Source: a virus. From it: a stretch of DNA of 21,933 bases. The notes under the pieces were generated by a model. That model did not search any database, was not told the DNA's origin, and saw only the letters and a list, made by a program, of their open reading frames with translations. The stretch covers positions 1 to 21,933 of IMG/VR virus record IMGVR_UViG_3300033143_001644. One strand, given 5' to 3'. Positions 1 through 8,600 of the stretch are shown piece by piece. A program made the position numbers and the translations under genes. How positions within the stretch are numbered: position 1 is the first letter of the stretch; each line of letters starts with the position of its first letter.

Positions 1-1
1 A

Positions 2-34
2 CTTGACATAGAGCAAGATTTGGATTACCTTTGA
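2..34 (+). CDS. C-terminal tail of an upstream gene (partial, tentative)
   Basis: Frame 2 is open from the window edge and reads LDIEQDLDYL before a TGA at 32-34. The acidic, leucine-rich tail looks like a plausible protein C-terminus, and the spacing to the next start (33 bases) suits this compact genome. Only ten codons are visible, so function cannot be judged. The promoter-like -7 box at 26-33 overlaps its last codons, so both features can be true together. Confidence 0.35.
   Translation, partial: LDIEQDLDYL
3..33 (+). promoter_or_regulatory. Putative Bacteroidota-type promoter ahead of the packaging genes
   Basis: A TTG at 3-5 (within TTGACA) is followed, after a 20-base spacer, by TACCTTTG at 26-33. 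This is an exact match to the TAnnTTTG -7 box of the Bacteroidota primary sigma factor, and the spacing is usual for its -33 element. Transcription would start near 40, about 28 bases before the small-terminase start. That it drives the structural operon is inference. One short-motif match can arise by chance, and the upstream context is outside the window. Confidence 0.5.
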
Positions 35-67
35 GTTGAGGATAACAAAGCACTAACAAAGATAGCG

Positions 68-502
68 ATGGCACGAAAGGTTAAGCCAAAACATGGGAAA
101 GGTCTAATGAATCAGTTTGAGAAAGGTGAGTCGGGAAACCCTAAGGGCAGGCCCCGCAAACTGGTCTCTCATGTACTTGCTGAGTTAAAAGAGAAGGGTG
201 TTGATCCGGTTAAGCCTGTTGACATAGTGGCGATATACGAGCAACTCCTGAATGTTACTCAAGAAGAGATTACAGACCTTGTTAACGACGTTGACGCTCC
301 CTACTCTATCAGGTTGGTGGCTGCAGCGATGACACAGAAGAACCGAGGATTTGAGATCATTGAACGTATGATCGACCGAGCACACGGCAGGCCAAAGAAC
401 GAACTTGAGTTAGGCGGGAAGATGGAGCCGTTCTTAGCTCTAATGAAGGCCGCTACAGCCGAGGGTCCTCCAAAAGACGAAGCAGATGAAAAGAAAGACT
501 AA
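68..502 (+). CDS. Putative terminase small subunit (GNPKGRP / DUF5681-like)
   Basis: This 144-residue protein carries the motif FEKGESGNPKGRP near residues 17-29, the signature of DUF5681-type proteins that often sit just upstream of large terminase genes in phages and prophages. The rest is mostly helical and charged (EQLLNVTQEEI, then IIERMIDRAHGRP), ending in a Lys/Asp/Glu-rich tail. In the family context it would recognise phage DNA and feed it to the large terminase at 1138-2667, but two small genes intervene. The DNA-recognition role is inferred from position and motif, not from a clear helix-turn-helix. Its end overlaps the next gene by 17 bases. Confidence 0.65.
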   Translation: MARKVKPKHGKGLMNQFEKGESGNPKGRPRKLVSHVLAELKEKGVDPVKPVDIVAIYEQLLNVTQEEITDLVNDVDAPYSIRLVAAAMTQKNRGFEIIERMIDRAHGRPKNELELGGKMEPFLALMKAATAEGPPKDEADEKKD

Positions 503-755
503 ACTATTATCAATCCTTTATCTCAACAATATCATATTCATAGCATTACTTGTAATATTCTCATGTGAGAAGGAAGTTATCACTGAAGACCCTGACTGTT
601 GGGCTTGTACATTCTACAAGAGTGATCCCTTCCCTGTGTATATGTGTGGTTATGACTCTCTACAGATCGCTGAGTTTGAGAGGGTTACGATGAACTATGA
701 TAAGGAGACAGAGATATGGAGAAATATCAAATGTGTTAAACTTAAGAGCGAATGA
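486..755 (+). CDS. Small predicted lipoprotein (unknown role)
   Basis: An 89-residue protein starts with KRKTK, a hydrophobic stretch at residues 7-26, and the lipobox IFSC with Cys27 as the predicted acylated residue. F-S-C followed by acidic or lysine residues (CEKE) is common in Bacteroidota lipoproteins and resembles their surface-export signal. The mature part is about 62 residues with four further cysteines (C38 and C41 as CWAC, C54, C83), which could form two disulfides. It overlaps the small-terminase gene by 17 bases and the next gene by 4 (ATGA). A cargo gene changing the host surface, such as superinfection exclusion, or a spanin-like role is possible; neither can be shown. It would be made at the host membrane, unlike its packaging neighbours. 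Confidence 0.7.
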   Translation: MKRKTKLLSILYLNNIIFIALLVIFSCEKEVITEDPDCWACTFYKSDPFPVYMCGYDSLQIAEFERVTMNYDKETEIWRNIKCVKLKSE

Positions 756-1138
756 CAAAGCAGAGAAAGAAAACATTCCTCAATAGACTCCCTGAGTGGG
801 TCTTAAATATAGGGTTCACCATTGAGTATTACTTTGGTGGGCTCAGGTCTATGTGGATATGTAAGTTCAGACCAATCAAGAAAGCTGCAATCTTCTATGG
901 CCATAAGTCAGGAGACTTCGCTATACGGTACGCTCACAGGCGTCACCGTAAGTGGAAACAGAAATGGGATGGCAAAGGCCGGGTTCAGGCAGTGGTCATC
1001 TTTGAGAAGACCAGACTTGTTGTATGTTCGGAGCTTGAAGTAAAAAGGTTTCAGCACGCAGGTATTATCGACAAACATCTTGTAGCCCGGAATGTAGTTA
1101 AGAGGGCGGTCTACAACACCAAGAGGGGTGCGAAATAA
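752..1138 (+). CDS. Hypothetical basic protein between the terminase genes
   Basis: I do not recognise this 128-residue protein. It is strongly basic, with a Lys/Arg/His cluster at about residues 61-72 (YAHRRHRKWKQK) and basic N- and C-termini, so nucleic-acid contact is plausible. Residues 16-34 (VLNIGF through MWICKF) are hydrophobic and aromatic, but too broken by charges to be a confident membrane segment. It starts at an ATGA overlap with the lipoprotein gene, and its TAA shares one base with the ATG of the large terminase (TAATG), so it is very likely translated with them. A packaging accessory role is only a positional guess. Confidence 0.6.
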   Translation: MTKQRKKTFLNRLPEWVLNIGFTIEYYFGGLRSMWICKFRPIKKAAIFYGHKSGDFAIRYAHRRHRKWKQKWDGKGRVQAVVIFEKTRLVVCSELEVKRFQHAGIIDKHLVARNVVKRAVYNTKRGAK

Positions 1139-2667
1139 TGGAACAAGAAGAGTTTGTTAAGGCTGAATGGAAAAAGAACTTCTGGAAGTGGAGAAGGGAC
1201 TGGAATCTATTCGCCACAGAAGCTCTTCATGTATCACTAGACCCGGAACAACAAGAGATACTCTCAGCGGTACAGAACAGTAAGATGATAGCTGTCGCAT
1301 CGGGAACAGCGAGAGGTAAAGACTATGTGGCTGCAGTAGCGGCCATTTGTTTTATGTACCTGACTCCGGAGTGGAATGAGAAAGGTGCTCTGATTAAGAA
1401 TACTAAGGTGGCCCTGACGGCTCCTACAGGCAGGCAGGTAAGTAATATCATGTACCCTGAGATCGTTCGGATATTCAATAGCGCTCAATCTTTACCGGGC
1501 AGACTGGTAGGTAATGATATCAGGACCAGTAACGCTGAGTGGTTTCTAACAGGCTTTAAGGCAGATGACAACAACACCGAGGCATGGTCCGGGTTTCATG
1601 CTGTAAACACTATGTTTGTAGTTACCGAGGCGTCTGGTATCTCCGAGAAGACCTTTAATGCGATAGAGGGCAACCTGCAGGCCAATTCTAAGATTCTCAT
1701 CGTGTTCAATCCGAACAATATGATCGGTTATGCAGCTCGAGCAATGAGCTCTTCAAGATGGAATTCTTTCCGGTTAGACGACCTGACGGCACCTAATGTT
1801 AAGCAGAAGAGAATGGTATTTCCGGGGCAGGTTGACTATGAGTGGGTTAAAGACAAGGTGGGTACGTGGTGTGAGATAATCCAAGAGCGAGACTTTAATG
1901 AAGGTAAGGGTGACTTCAAGTGGGAAGGTAAGCTGTATAGGCCCAACGACTTGTTCAGGGTAAAGGTACGAGGAATGTTCCCTGAGGTGAGTGAAGATGT
2001 TCTGATACCCTACTTATGGGTGGAGATAGCAATGAAGAGATGGAAACTATTCAAAGCGGAAGGCAGGCGGCTTGAGGGGTATAGAAAGATCGGGGTTGAC
2101 ATAGCAGGCATGGGCCGGGACAGTACAGTGATGTGTCACAGGTTCAGAGACCATGTGAAAGAGTTCGACGCTTATCAATCAGGAGGTGCGGCAGACCATA
2201 TGAAGATGGCAGGTATCGTGAAGAACTGGTGTACAGGGAAGAATCAGGCGTTTATTGATACCATAGGTGAAGGCGCCGGTGTTTACTCCCGTCTCGTTGA
2301 GTTGGGACTTAAAGCAAAGGTGTATTCTGTTAAATTCAGTGAAGGTGCCGCTGATCTTACGGATAAAACAGGTGAGTTCGAGTTTGCGAACATGAGAGCT
2401 TACCTATTCTGGGCTGTAAGGGACTGGCTGAACCCTGCATTTGATTCAAAGGCCATGCTGCCACCCAACCAAGAGATGCTGAAGGAGTTGATTGAGATAA
2501 AGTATAAAATACAAAGCAACGGGAAGATAATAATTGAACCCAAAGAAGACATCAAAGAGAGATTAGGCCGGTCAACGGATTATGCGGACGCTCTCGCAAA
2601 CACCTTCTACCCGGCGACTAGCGGCGGTTCAATGAGTATGCAAGATTTAAGTGGAATTGTCCCGTAA
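1138..2667 (+). CDS. terL: Terminase large subunit (ATPase and nuclease)
   Basis: This 509-residue packaging motor protein would cut the genome concatemer and pump DNA through the portal using ATP. The ATPase domain has a Walker A-like ASGTARGKD (residues 54-62), a Walker B-like MFVVTEASGI (159-168) preceded by GFHA, and a motif III-like VFNPN (189-193). The RNase H-like nuclease shows GVDIAGMGRDST (Asp321), FIDTIGEGAG (Asp374) and STDYADALAN (Asp481, Asp484). The order, spacing and length are those of SPP1/T4-type terminases. Oddities: the Walker A Ser/Thr is Asp62, and the usual first Walker B Asp is Thr163. Position just before the portal agrees. Confidence in the family is high. Confidence 0.93.
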   Translation: MEQEEFVKAEWKKNFWKWRRDWNLFATEALHVSLDPEQQEILSAVQNSKMIAVASGTARGKDYVAAVAAICFMYLTPEWNEKGALIKNTKVALTAPTGRQVSNIMYPEIVRIFNSAQSLPGRLVGNDIRTSNAEWFLTGFKADDNNTEAWSGFHAVNTMFVVTEASGISEKTFNAIEGNLQANSKILIVFNPNNMIGYAARAMSSSRWNSFRLDDLTAPNVKQKRMVFPGQVDYEWVKDKVGTWCEIIQERDFNEGKGDFKWEGKLYRPNDLFRVKVRGMFPEVSEDVLIPYLWVEIAMKRWKLFKAEGRRLEGYRKIGVDIAGMGRDSTVMCHRFRDHVKEFDAYQSGGAADHMKMAGIVKNWCTGKNQAFIDTIGEGAGVYSRLVELGLKAKVYSVKFSEGAADLTDKTGEFEFANMRAYLFWAVRDWLNPAFDSKAMLPPNQEMLKELIEIKYKIQSNGKIIIEPKEDIKERLGRSTDYADALANTFYPATSGGSMSMQDLSGIVP

Positions 2668-2697
2668 ATATATTAACTTTATCAAAAATACATTATA
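2668..2697 (+). promoter_or_regulatory. AT-rich leader of the portal gene with a -7-like box
   Basis: The 30-base gap between large terminase and portal is almost pure A/T. It contains TAACTTTA at 2674-2681, 24 bases before the portal ATG, one base off TAnnTTTG. The same octamer occurs 25 bases before the scaffold-like gene at 19000. No TTG lies 19-21 bases upstream (the nearest is 14 bases away), so a full promoter is doubtful. There is no Shine-Dalgarno site; the A-rich context would fit Bacteroidota translation starts. Confidence 0.3.
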
Positions 2698-4164
2698 ATG
2701 GATTACTTGGAAATTATTTCAGAACAAGATGCAAAGAAAATCCAAGAGCTATTCAGTAGCCAAAAGCCGGAATTTACCATCACTTCAGAAGATAGCCTGA
2801 CCCAATACAAGGTGGCAAGCCATCCTATTTTCGACGAAACTGTCCGCCCAAAGAAGATAATCACAAAAGATACAGGAAGAACTAATGACGCAGGCGCAGC
2901 TATCACCTCAAAGGTCTCTATTGATGTAGCCAGAGTGGGCCTTCCGTTTCAGAAGGTTATTGTTGAGCGGCGAGTCGGTTTCCTGTTGAGTGAGCCTGTA
3001 GTGACAGAGGTAATGTACGGTGAGGATGATACTTCAGAGCAAGAGCTTGTGGCTCTTATTGATCGACTTCAGAACGACAATAAGATGGACTACAAGAACA
3101 AAGAGATCGCCCGGAGAATGATGAGCGAGCTGCAATGTGCTGAACTATGGTACTTTGTAGAGAACGCTAACCCGGCCATAAAAGGGAAGTTCACCCTTAG
3201 AGTTAAAATACTCTCACCTGATCTTGGTGACGAACTCTTTCCTTTATTTGATGCGTCAGGTGATATGGTTGCCTTTGCCCGTGGGTACAAGGTGAAAGAA
3301 GAAGATAAGGAGATCGACCACTTTGATGTGTACACGAGCGAGTTTGAATACAAGTACGCTCTAAGGGATGGTAACTTAGACCTAGACCCTCTGATAGAAG
3401 GCCCGAACCCGATACCAAATCAAATAGAAAAGATTCCTATCATATACCATACGCAACCCGAGCCTGAATGGCATGACGTGGAAAGTATGATCGAACGACT
3501 TGAAACAATCGTATCTAATCACGCAGACACCAATGATTACTTCGGTAGTCCGATACTTGCCGTATCAGGTGAAGTGCTTGGCTATGCGTCGAAGGGAGAA
3601 TCAGGTAAAATCATACAGCTCGCTAATGGTGCGCAGGCTAATTACTTAGCGTTATCATCTGAGCCTCAGTCTATTAAGATGGAGAAAGACAATCTTCAGG
3701 AGTATATCTACGCTATGAGTCAGACGCCAGACATTACGTTTGAGCAGATGAAGCAGATCGGTCCGGTTTCCGGGGTAGCTCTCAGGTTGATGTTTCTTGA
3801 CGCCCATATGGCAGTAAAGAGCAAGGAGGAAATCTTCGGCATTGGTCTTCAGCGAAGACTTAACCTGATCAAGGCTGCTATAGGTAAGGTGGTTGATACC
3901 TCCAAGGCCAAGGCTGCAGAGATAGTACAGGTTAAGCCAATCATTACGCCTTATATCCCTGAGAACGTAACTGAGATGATCGATAACCTTATCACGGCAA
4001 AGAGTACTGGAATTATAAGCACCGAATCTGCAGTAGAACAGAACCCTCTTGTCGTAGATACTGAAATCGAGATGGAACGTATAGATAAAGATGAGGCCGC
4101 AAGCCTAGTAGGAGAAGTAGGGCCAGAGCAAATTGTACCCGGTAAAAAGAAGGAGAAGTCATGA
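2698..4164 (+). CDS. Portal protein (SPP1 gp6-like)
   Basis: The 488-residue product fits the SPP1-type portal family, the dodecameric ring at one capsid vertex through which DNA enters and leaves and to which the neck binds. Visible features are the motif VERRVGFLLSEPV (89-101), matching the family's conserved segment around YLLGxP, then a mixed alpha/beta wing. A long helical region follows (IERLETIVSNHADTNDYFG, then EYIYAMSQTPDITFEQM), with GVALRLMFLDAHMAVKSKEE before the C-terminal crown. The gene follows large terminase after 30 bases and overlaps the next gene by ATGA. Unusually, its expected MuF-type partner is not next but at 17888. Confidence 0.88.
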   Translation: MDYLEIISEQDAKKIQELFSSQKPEFTITSEDSLTQYKVASHPIFDETVRPKKIITKDTGRTNDAGAAITSKVSIDVARVGLPFQKVIVERRVGFLLSEPVVTEVMYGEDDTSEQELVALIDRLQNDNKMDYKNKEIARRMMSELQCAELWYFVENANPAIKGKFTLRVKILSPDLGDELFPLFDASGDMVAFARGYKVKEEDKEIDHFDVYTSEFEYKYALRDGNLDLDPLIEGPNPIPNQIEKIPIIYHTQPEPEWHDVESMIERLETIVSNHADTNDYFGSPILAVSGEVLGYASKGESGKIIQLANGAQANYLALSSEPQSIKMEKDNLQEYIYAMSQTPDITFEQMKQIGPVSGVALRLMFLDAHMAVKSKEEIFGIGLQRRLNLIKAAIGKVVDTSKAKAAEIVQVKPIITPYIPENVTEMIDNLITAKSTGIISTESAVEQNPLVVDTEIEMERIDKDEAASLVGEVGPEQIVPGKKKEKS

Positions 4165-4475
4165 CAGAATATACACTAGCCGAGCACGTATCGGGAGATA
4201 GTTTTCTAGGACTTAACTTTGATCTTTCAAACGAGTTAGGTCAGATCGATATCACGGATGCCGTAATCGAATTGACTACAGACCGGGACAATAGCGCTAA
4301 TAAGCTATCAGTAGCGGGAGGACATATAGAGATTACCGATGGGCCCGGTGGGCTGTTTGGTATAAAAGAGCAGAAGATCGAGTGGGAGCCTCACCAATAC
4401 ACCTGCCTGTTAAGAGTTCAGCTTGTCGGCGGGAGAAAGAGGACGTATGCGAAGATAACATGGCCAATAGTTTAA
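4161..4475 (+). CDS. Small structural-type protein (beta-rich, unknown)
   Basis: A 104-residue protein starting in the last codons of the portal gene (ATGA overlap), with AGGAG 8-12 bases upstream. It looks like one all-beta domain: alternating strands such as FLGLNFDLS, AVIELTTDR, GGHIEITDGPGGLFGI, YTCLLRVQL and a closing RTYAKITWPIV. This pattern (a polynomial-like input, a boundary value and a final 'tyakitwpi' strand) resembles small Ig-like or baseplate-upper N-terminal domains in phage tail or fibre operons. I cannot place it in a named family. Role as a virion or fibre-attachment component is inferred from neighbours. Confidence 0.6.
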   Translation: MTEYTLAEHVSGDSFLGLNFDLSNELGQIDITDAVIELTTDRDNSANKLSVAGGHIEITDGPGGLFGIKEQKIEWEPHQYTCLLRVQLVGGRKRTYAKITWPIV

Positions 4476-4478
4476 GTT

Positions 4479-4616
4479 ATGGCGGATACATTAGTGATAG
4501 AAGTAATTGAAGAAATACCTACCTTAGAGGTGGTTATTCCTTGCGTCAAAGTGACCGTGAGCCCTACAGCGCCCACAGGCCCGACAAAAGGCGACCTTTG
4601 GGTGGATACGACATAA
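4479..4616 (+). CDS. Very small protein with a PTxPTKGDLWVDT motif (45 aa)
   Basis: A 45-codon reading frame begins three bases after the preceding stop and ends at TAA 4614-4616, leaving 25 bases before the next gene. It fills an otherwise empty gap and stays in the dense pattern of the operon. It reads MADTLVIEVIEE, then a valine-rich beta stretch, then SPTAPTGPTKGDLWVDT at its C-terminus. The P-x-P-x-x-G-D-L-W-x-D-T motif recurs in phage tail and fibre proteins, where it usually lies at a domain edge. Here it is free-standing, so this could be a mini structural protein or a remnant of a longer one. There is no obvious ribosome binding site. Confidence 0.5.
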   Translation: MADTLVIEVIEEIPTLEVVIPCVKVTVSPTAPTGPTKGDLWVDTT

Positions 4617-4641
4617 TAGTTAATCTTTAAAATTAGAAACA

Positions 4642-5070
4642 ATGAGTGCAACAAATCAATTCGAGACAGATTTATTGGAACTGCTTTTCAATAACACTGA
4701 CATCGCAAACATCGGTGACGGCACCGGAATCCAAGGTGGAACTGAAGGGAGTTTTTACATAGCCCTTTATACTGTTACACCTTCTGACTCAGCAGCAGGA
4801 ACCGAGTGTACCTACACTGGTTATGCAAGAGAGGCAGTAGCTAGGAACTCAGGTGGATGGACAATAGCAGGCGATAATGCCAGTAATGCAGCAGCTATCA
4901 CATTTGGTGAGTGTACTGCGGTTCCTGAAGATGCAGTAGCCTTTGGTATTCATACTGCCATAACAGGTGGCGACCTATTATTCTGGGGTGCTCTTGGAGC
5001 AACTCTGAGTATTACTGCCGGTGTGATACCTGAATTTGCTATAGGCGATCTGGATATCAACGCCGACTAA
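4642..5070 (+). CDS. Phage structural protein of the 'ALYT...TEcxYxgYAR' type
   Basis: This 142-residue protein follows a layout often seen in phages: an N-terminal helix (NQFETDLLELLFNN), a strand FYIALYTVTPSD, a Gly/Thr loop ending in YTGYAREAVARNSGGWT, then AITFGECT, an HTAITGGDLLFWGAL strand pair, and a closing FAIGDLDI strand. Such proteins lie among minor tail or fibre genes and are annotated as phage structural or tail-fibre-like; the exact virion position is not fixed by sequence. The start ATG follows an A-rich leader (aaaattagaaaca). It is in the same frame as the downstream methyltransferase gene, separated by one TAA and 12 bases. A role with the giant fibre protein is likely but inferred. 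Confidence 0.7.
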   Translation: MSATNQFETDLLELLFNNTDIANIGDGTGIQGGTEGSFYIALYTVTPSDSAAGTECTYTGYAREAVARNSGGWTIAGDNASNAAAITFGECTAVPEDAVAFGIHTAITGGDLLFWGALGATLSITAGVIPEFAIGDLDINAD

Positions 5071-5082
5071 TCAGGGGAGACC

Positions 5083-5640
5083 TTGACGTTCGATGAAGCA
5101 TACTACCTTTCTGATCTGCAAAAGGTCGGGCATCCTCATTATGCAGCAAGAGCTCAGTGGGTAATAGATAATTATGCAGGGAAAAGAGTCATCGAGCTTG
5201 GTTGTGGTTTTGGTCAAGTCATTAAGTCACTGAGAGATGTAGGGATAGTCGCTTGGGGTGTTGATGCAAGTCAATATGCCATTGATAATACCGACGCTCC
5301 CGGTTTTGTGTTTCATGTTACTGCAGGAGATTCTGACCTTAAGCGTCAGGACTTTTGTGTTTCATGGAACTTTCTTGATTGTCTTAATAATGAAGCTGAA
5401 GCCGAGCTTATTTGCGACAAGCTCAACGGATGTACAACAAACTTTCACGTTCTCTGTACGGACGATGGAAGCCCAGACGCAGCCAACTACATAGCTAATG
5501 GTTATTTCATTAAGCCAATGTCCTATTGGTTAAACTTGGTTGATAGCGATGTCATTCTGATAAACTACCATACAGGAGATGTATTCAATGGCGATGGTCC
5601 AATAAATATACCCCTGAATTGGGGAATGATAAGTAAGTAA
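5083..5640 (+). CDS. Class I SAM-dependent methyltransferase (TTG start)
   Basis: A 185-residue Rossmann-fold methyltransferase. Motif I is VIELGCGFGQV (residues 36-46), which binds S-adenosylmethionine. Motif II contains GVDASQYAID with an acidic residue for the ribose, and VSWNFLDCLNN is the likely motif IV region. The opening TFDEAYYLSD is typical of small methyltransferases acting on sugars or small molecules. The start is TTG: an in-frame stop lies 12 bases upstream, no ATG occurs before the core, and AGGGGAGA stands just ahead of the TTG. It shares one base with the giant fibre gene (TAATG). The substrate is unknown; a glycan or a virion protein is more likely than DNA, since no DNA-methylase DPPY/NPPY motif is seen. 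Confidence 0.82.
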   Translation: MTFDEAYYLSDLQKVGHPHYAARAQWVIDNYAGKRVIELGCGFGQVIKSLRDVGIVAWGVDASQYAIDNTDAPGFVFHVTAGDSDLKRQDFCVSWNFLDCLNNEAEAELICDKLNGCTTNFHVLCTDDGSPDAANYIANGYFIKPMSYWLNLVDSDVILINYHTGDVFNGDGPINIPLNWGMISK

Positions 5641-8600
5641 TGGCTTTAATACCGCAAGTAAATAGTCGAATAGCAAACGCAACGGAAACGTGGCAATGGG
5701 CCTGCGCTGTTGATGGCGATGGTTGGGCTCCGACTGATGAATTCATACTTGCGACTTATGCTACAGACAATACACCTCACTCCGGAACGGCGGGTATTAA
5801 CTTTAAGTTACAGTGGAGGCGAGCAGGAGGAACCTTTGCTGACGTAGGTGCTGATACAGAAATATGTTGGGGGACAGGAACAGGGCTTGTTGATGGTACG
5901 GAAGGTACAGGAAACCCTGCGGGCTGCTTGTCTCAGCAGTTTGTTGGAGAGAATGAAGGAGACAACTCGTACACCAATTCCCTAAAGGTTAGCTCAGGGA
6001 ACATTATTGAGATACAGTGGGCCTTGGGTTGTGGCTCTGGCGTTCAGTCAGAACAGGAATACGAGTTTCAACTCGTCGATGTAACAGGCAGTAACACAGC
6101 CGTTTGTAACGTATCCTTAACAACTGCAGTAGGGGCCACATATGAGTACGCAGACGGAATAGCCACGATCACGTTCGACTCAACTATTGCAGACCTTAAA
6201 GGTAGAGGCAGAATAGACGGAACCGGCACAATTACTTTCGGTGTAGAAACGGCTAATCTGGTTGGCCGGGGAATGATCGATGGTGTTGGTACAATAACCT
6301 TTGGCGTGGAGACAGCCAATCTGGTTGACTCGGCCTCAGGCCCGGTGACAGAATACATAAAAGGTACGGTCGGAATGCTCGTCGATGAGGATTTTGAGCG
6401 ATTTGATGAACTTGATATTATCACAGATGACGCTGATTGGGAGTTAGAGCTTGGGTCGCCTACCGTATTTATCTTAGCTGATAATAAAGTACTTGCCAGT
6501 AATGATTCAGGGGAAACCCACACATATAATACAAGTACAGGTCAGATAGGAAATTCATTTACCCAGATAGAAGTAAAGCAGGTAGGGGGTACGACTTGGG
6601 GAGGCTTGCAGATAAGAGTTGACGATAGTGGTGGGGATTTATCATGTTGGCAATTAGCTTTTGCCTCTAATGGAATGAGACTGTCTCACTGGTGGAATGG
6701 GGCTTGGAACTCAGGGCAATATCGGGCGGTTGGGTTTGAAGTAGGAGATATTTTAAGGCTTGAAGCTATAGGGCAAGAAATAAGTCTATTTGTTAATGGT
6801 AGTCTTTATACTTTATTTGACACCGAGCTGCCGGGAGGTAGAGCCATAAAGACTGAGGTGAAGGCAGTGGGTTATGGTGGAATAATTTGTGGATACGACA
6901 CAGTTACTCCGGCCAGTCGTACTTACATAGATAATTTTAAGTTTGGTGTTCCGTTCGGATTCTCTTGCTCTGGAACATTAAGTGCAAAAGGCCGCCTGAG
7001 AGCATATACGGTAGGAGAAGACATTCTTACTAACGGTGATTTCTCAAGTGCGACAGGATGGAGCATTAATAACCCAACAAATGCTTCTATCAGTGATGGT
7101 AAGGCTCATTTTCACTTGTCGACAGCGGAAGAATCGGTCTATATAATGCACCAAGTTAATGCAGGGATTGCTAATAATACACTGCATGAAATCAGATGTT
7201 TTGTCAATAGTATAGATGTTGGTTCATTAAAGGCACGCTGTAACGCAGGGAGCGGGTTTTATGCCCCTGATTTTAAGGTAGGATATAATTCAAATATCCA
7301 TATGTCGGGGGACTTAAACCAACGGCTTTACTTTTCTGGATATGGTTGGACTGAAGCAGAAGTTGAATGGGTCTCTGTTAAACTTGCTACACCTACTTGC
7401 CAATTAGCATTTTCTTGCTCGGGAACTTTAAAAGGTAAAGGGGTTCTAAGGTCAGGGGTATTAGGAGCAGAAAAGATTACAGATGGTGATTTCTCAAGTG
7501 ATTCCGAATTTCAATATGGGTCTGGTATTACATATAGCTCAGAGGCTATGCACTATGATGGTGTAACTAATTATGGATATATCATTCAAGAGCAAGGTGA
7601 TACAATTAGTGGAATCGAAGTAAATACTGATTACACCATTTCATTCGATGTATCAGGGAGTACTGGGGTAGGGTTGCGTTTTATAATAGAGTCAGATGAT
7701 AATGTATCATATGTAGCTACTGATAATTATGCAAATGGGCATCATTCCGTTGATTTTAGAAGTCCGTCAGATATTGGTACAGGAGGTCTAAAAATATTAT
7801 GCTATGATAGTGGTGAGGCGGGAACCATTGACAATCTTTCCATTAAACCACGTACAGTTGATTCTATTACATTCACCTGCTCGGGTACGCTCAAAGCAAA
7901 AGGTCGGTTACTTTCATTTACATTAGGCTCGGAGTTAATACCGAATTCTGAATGTGATGATACTGGTTATTGGCTTGAGAATACTGGATGGTCTATTGTT
8001 GATGGGAGGCTTTATAATGATGGGTCAGGTTCTTATTCTTCCTGCGAGCCTTCAAATCCAGAACCAGAGGCATCAATGACAGCAGGGTTTCTATATCGGT
8101 TGGGGGTAGACATTGAATATGTTTCGGGAAGTTTAGAAAATACAATACTTAATGAAGTATATCCACAAGCAACTGGAAGATTTGAGCGAGCAATAAAAAA
8201 CGATGGAAGTGGATATTTCTTTATCACTTGGGAGTATTGGAGTGGGTATCTCGATAATGTTAGTGTCAAAGAAGCCACTCCTAACTGTCAGTTAGCATTT
8301 ACCTGTTCAGGTACATTAAAAGGAATAGGTGTTCTGAACTCATGTACGCTTGGAGTGCAGAGAATGACGAATAATAGTTTTGACACGGATTCTGATTGGA
8401 CTAAAGATGCTAACTGGACGATTGTTGACGGAAATGCTGTTGCATCAACAGTAGTGAACACTGCTAGTATATATCAATTTGATGGTTGGGTTGAAGGGGA
8501 CCGATATAAGAGAGCAAGAGTAGAAATACGAGTTGTAGAACATACTGTTGGGAATCTTCGTGCTCGAGTAGGTAGTTCAGGTAATTTATTGTTTTTCACG

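Noticed and set aside
4642-5640. Readthrough fusion of the structural protein and the methyltransferase, which share one frame
   Set aside because: A TAA stop and 12 bases separate them, with a purine-rich AGGGGAGA just before the TTG start. There is no sign of a recoding hairpin, so two proteins are more likely.
6068-6523. 151-codon minus-strand frame with repeats like TRLAVSTPKVIVPTPSIIPRP
   Set aside because: The apparent repeat peptide is the reverse reading of the ITF-type beta repeats in the giant fibre gene. The same holds for minus-strand frames at 9023-9400, 11600-11800 and 12254-12673.
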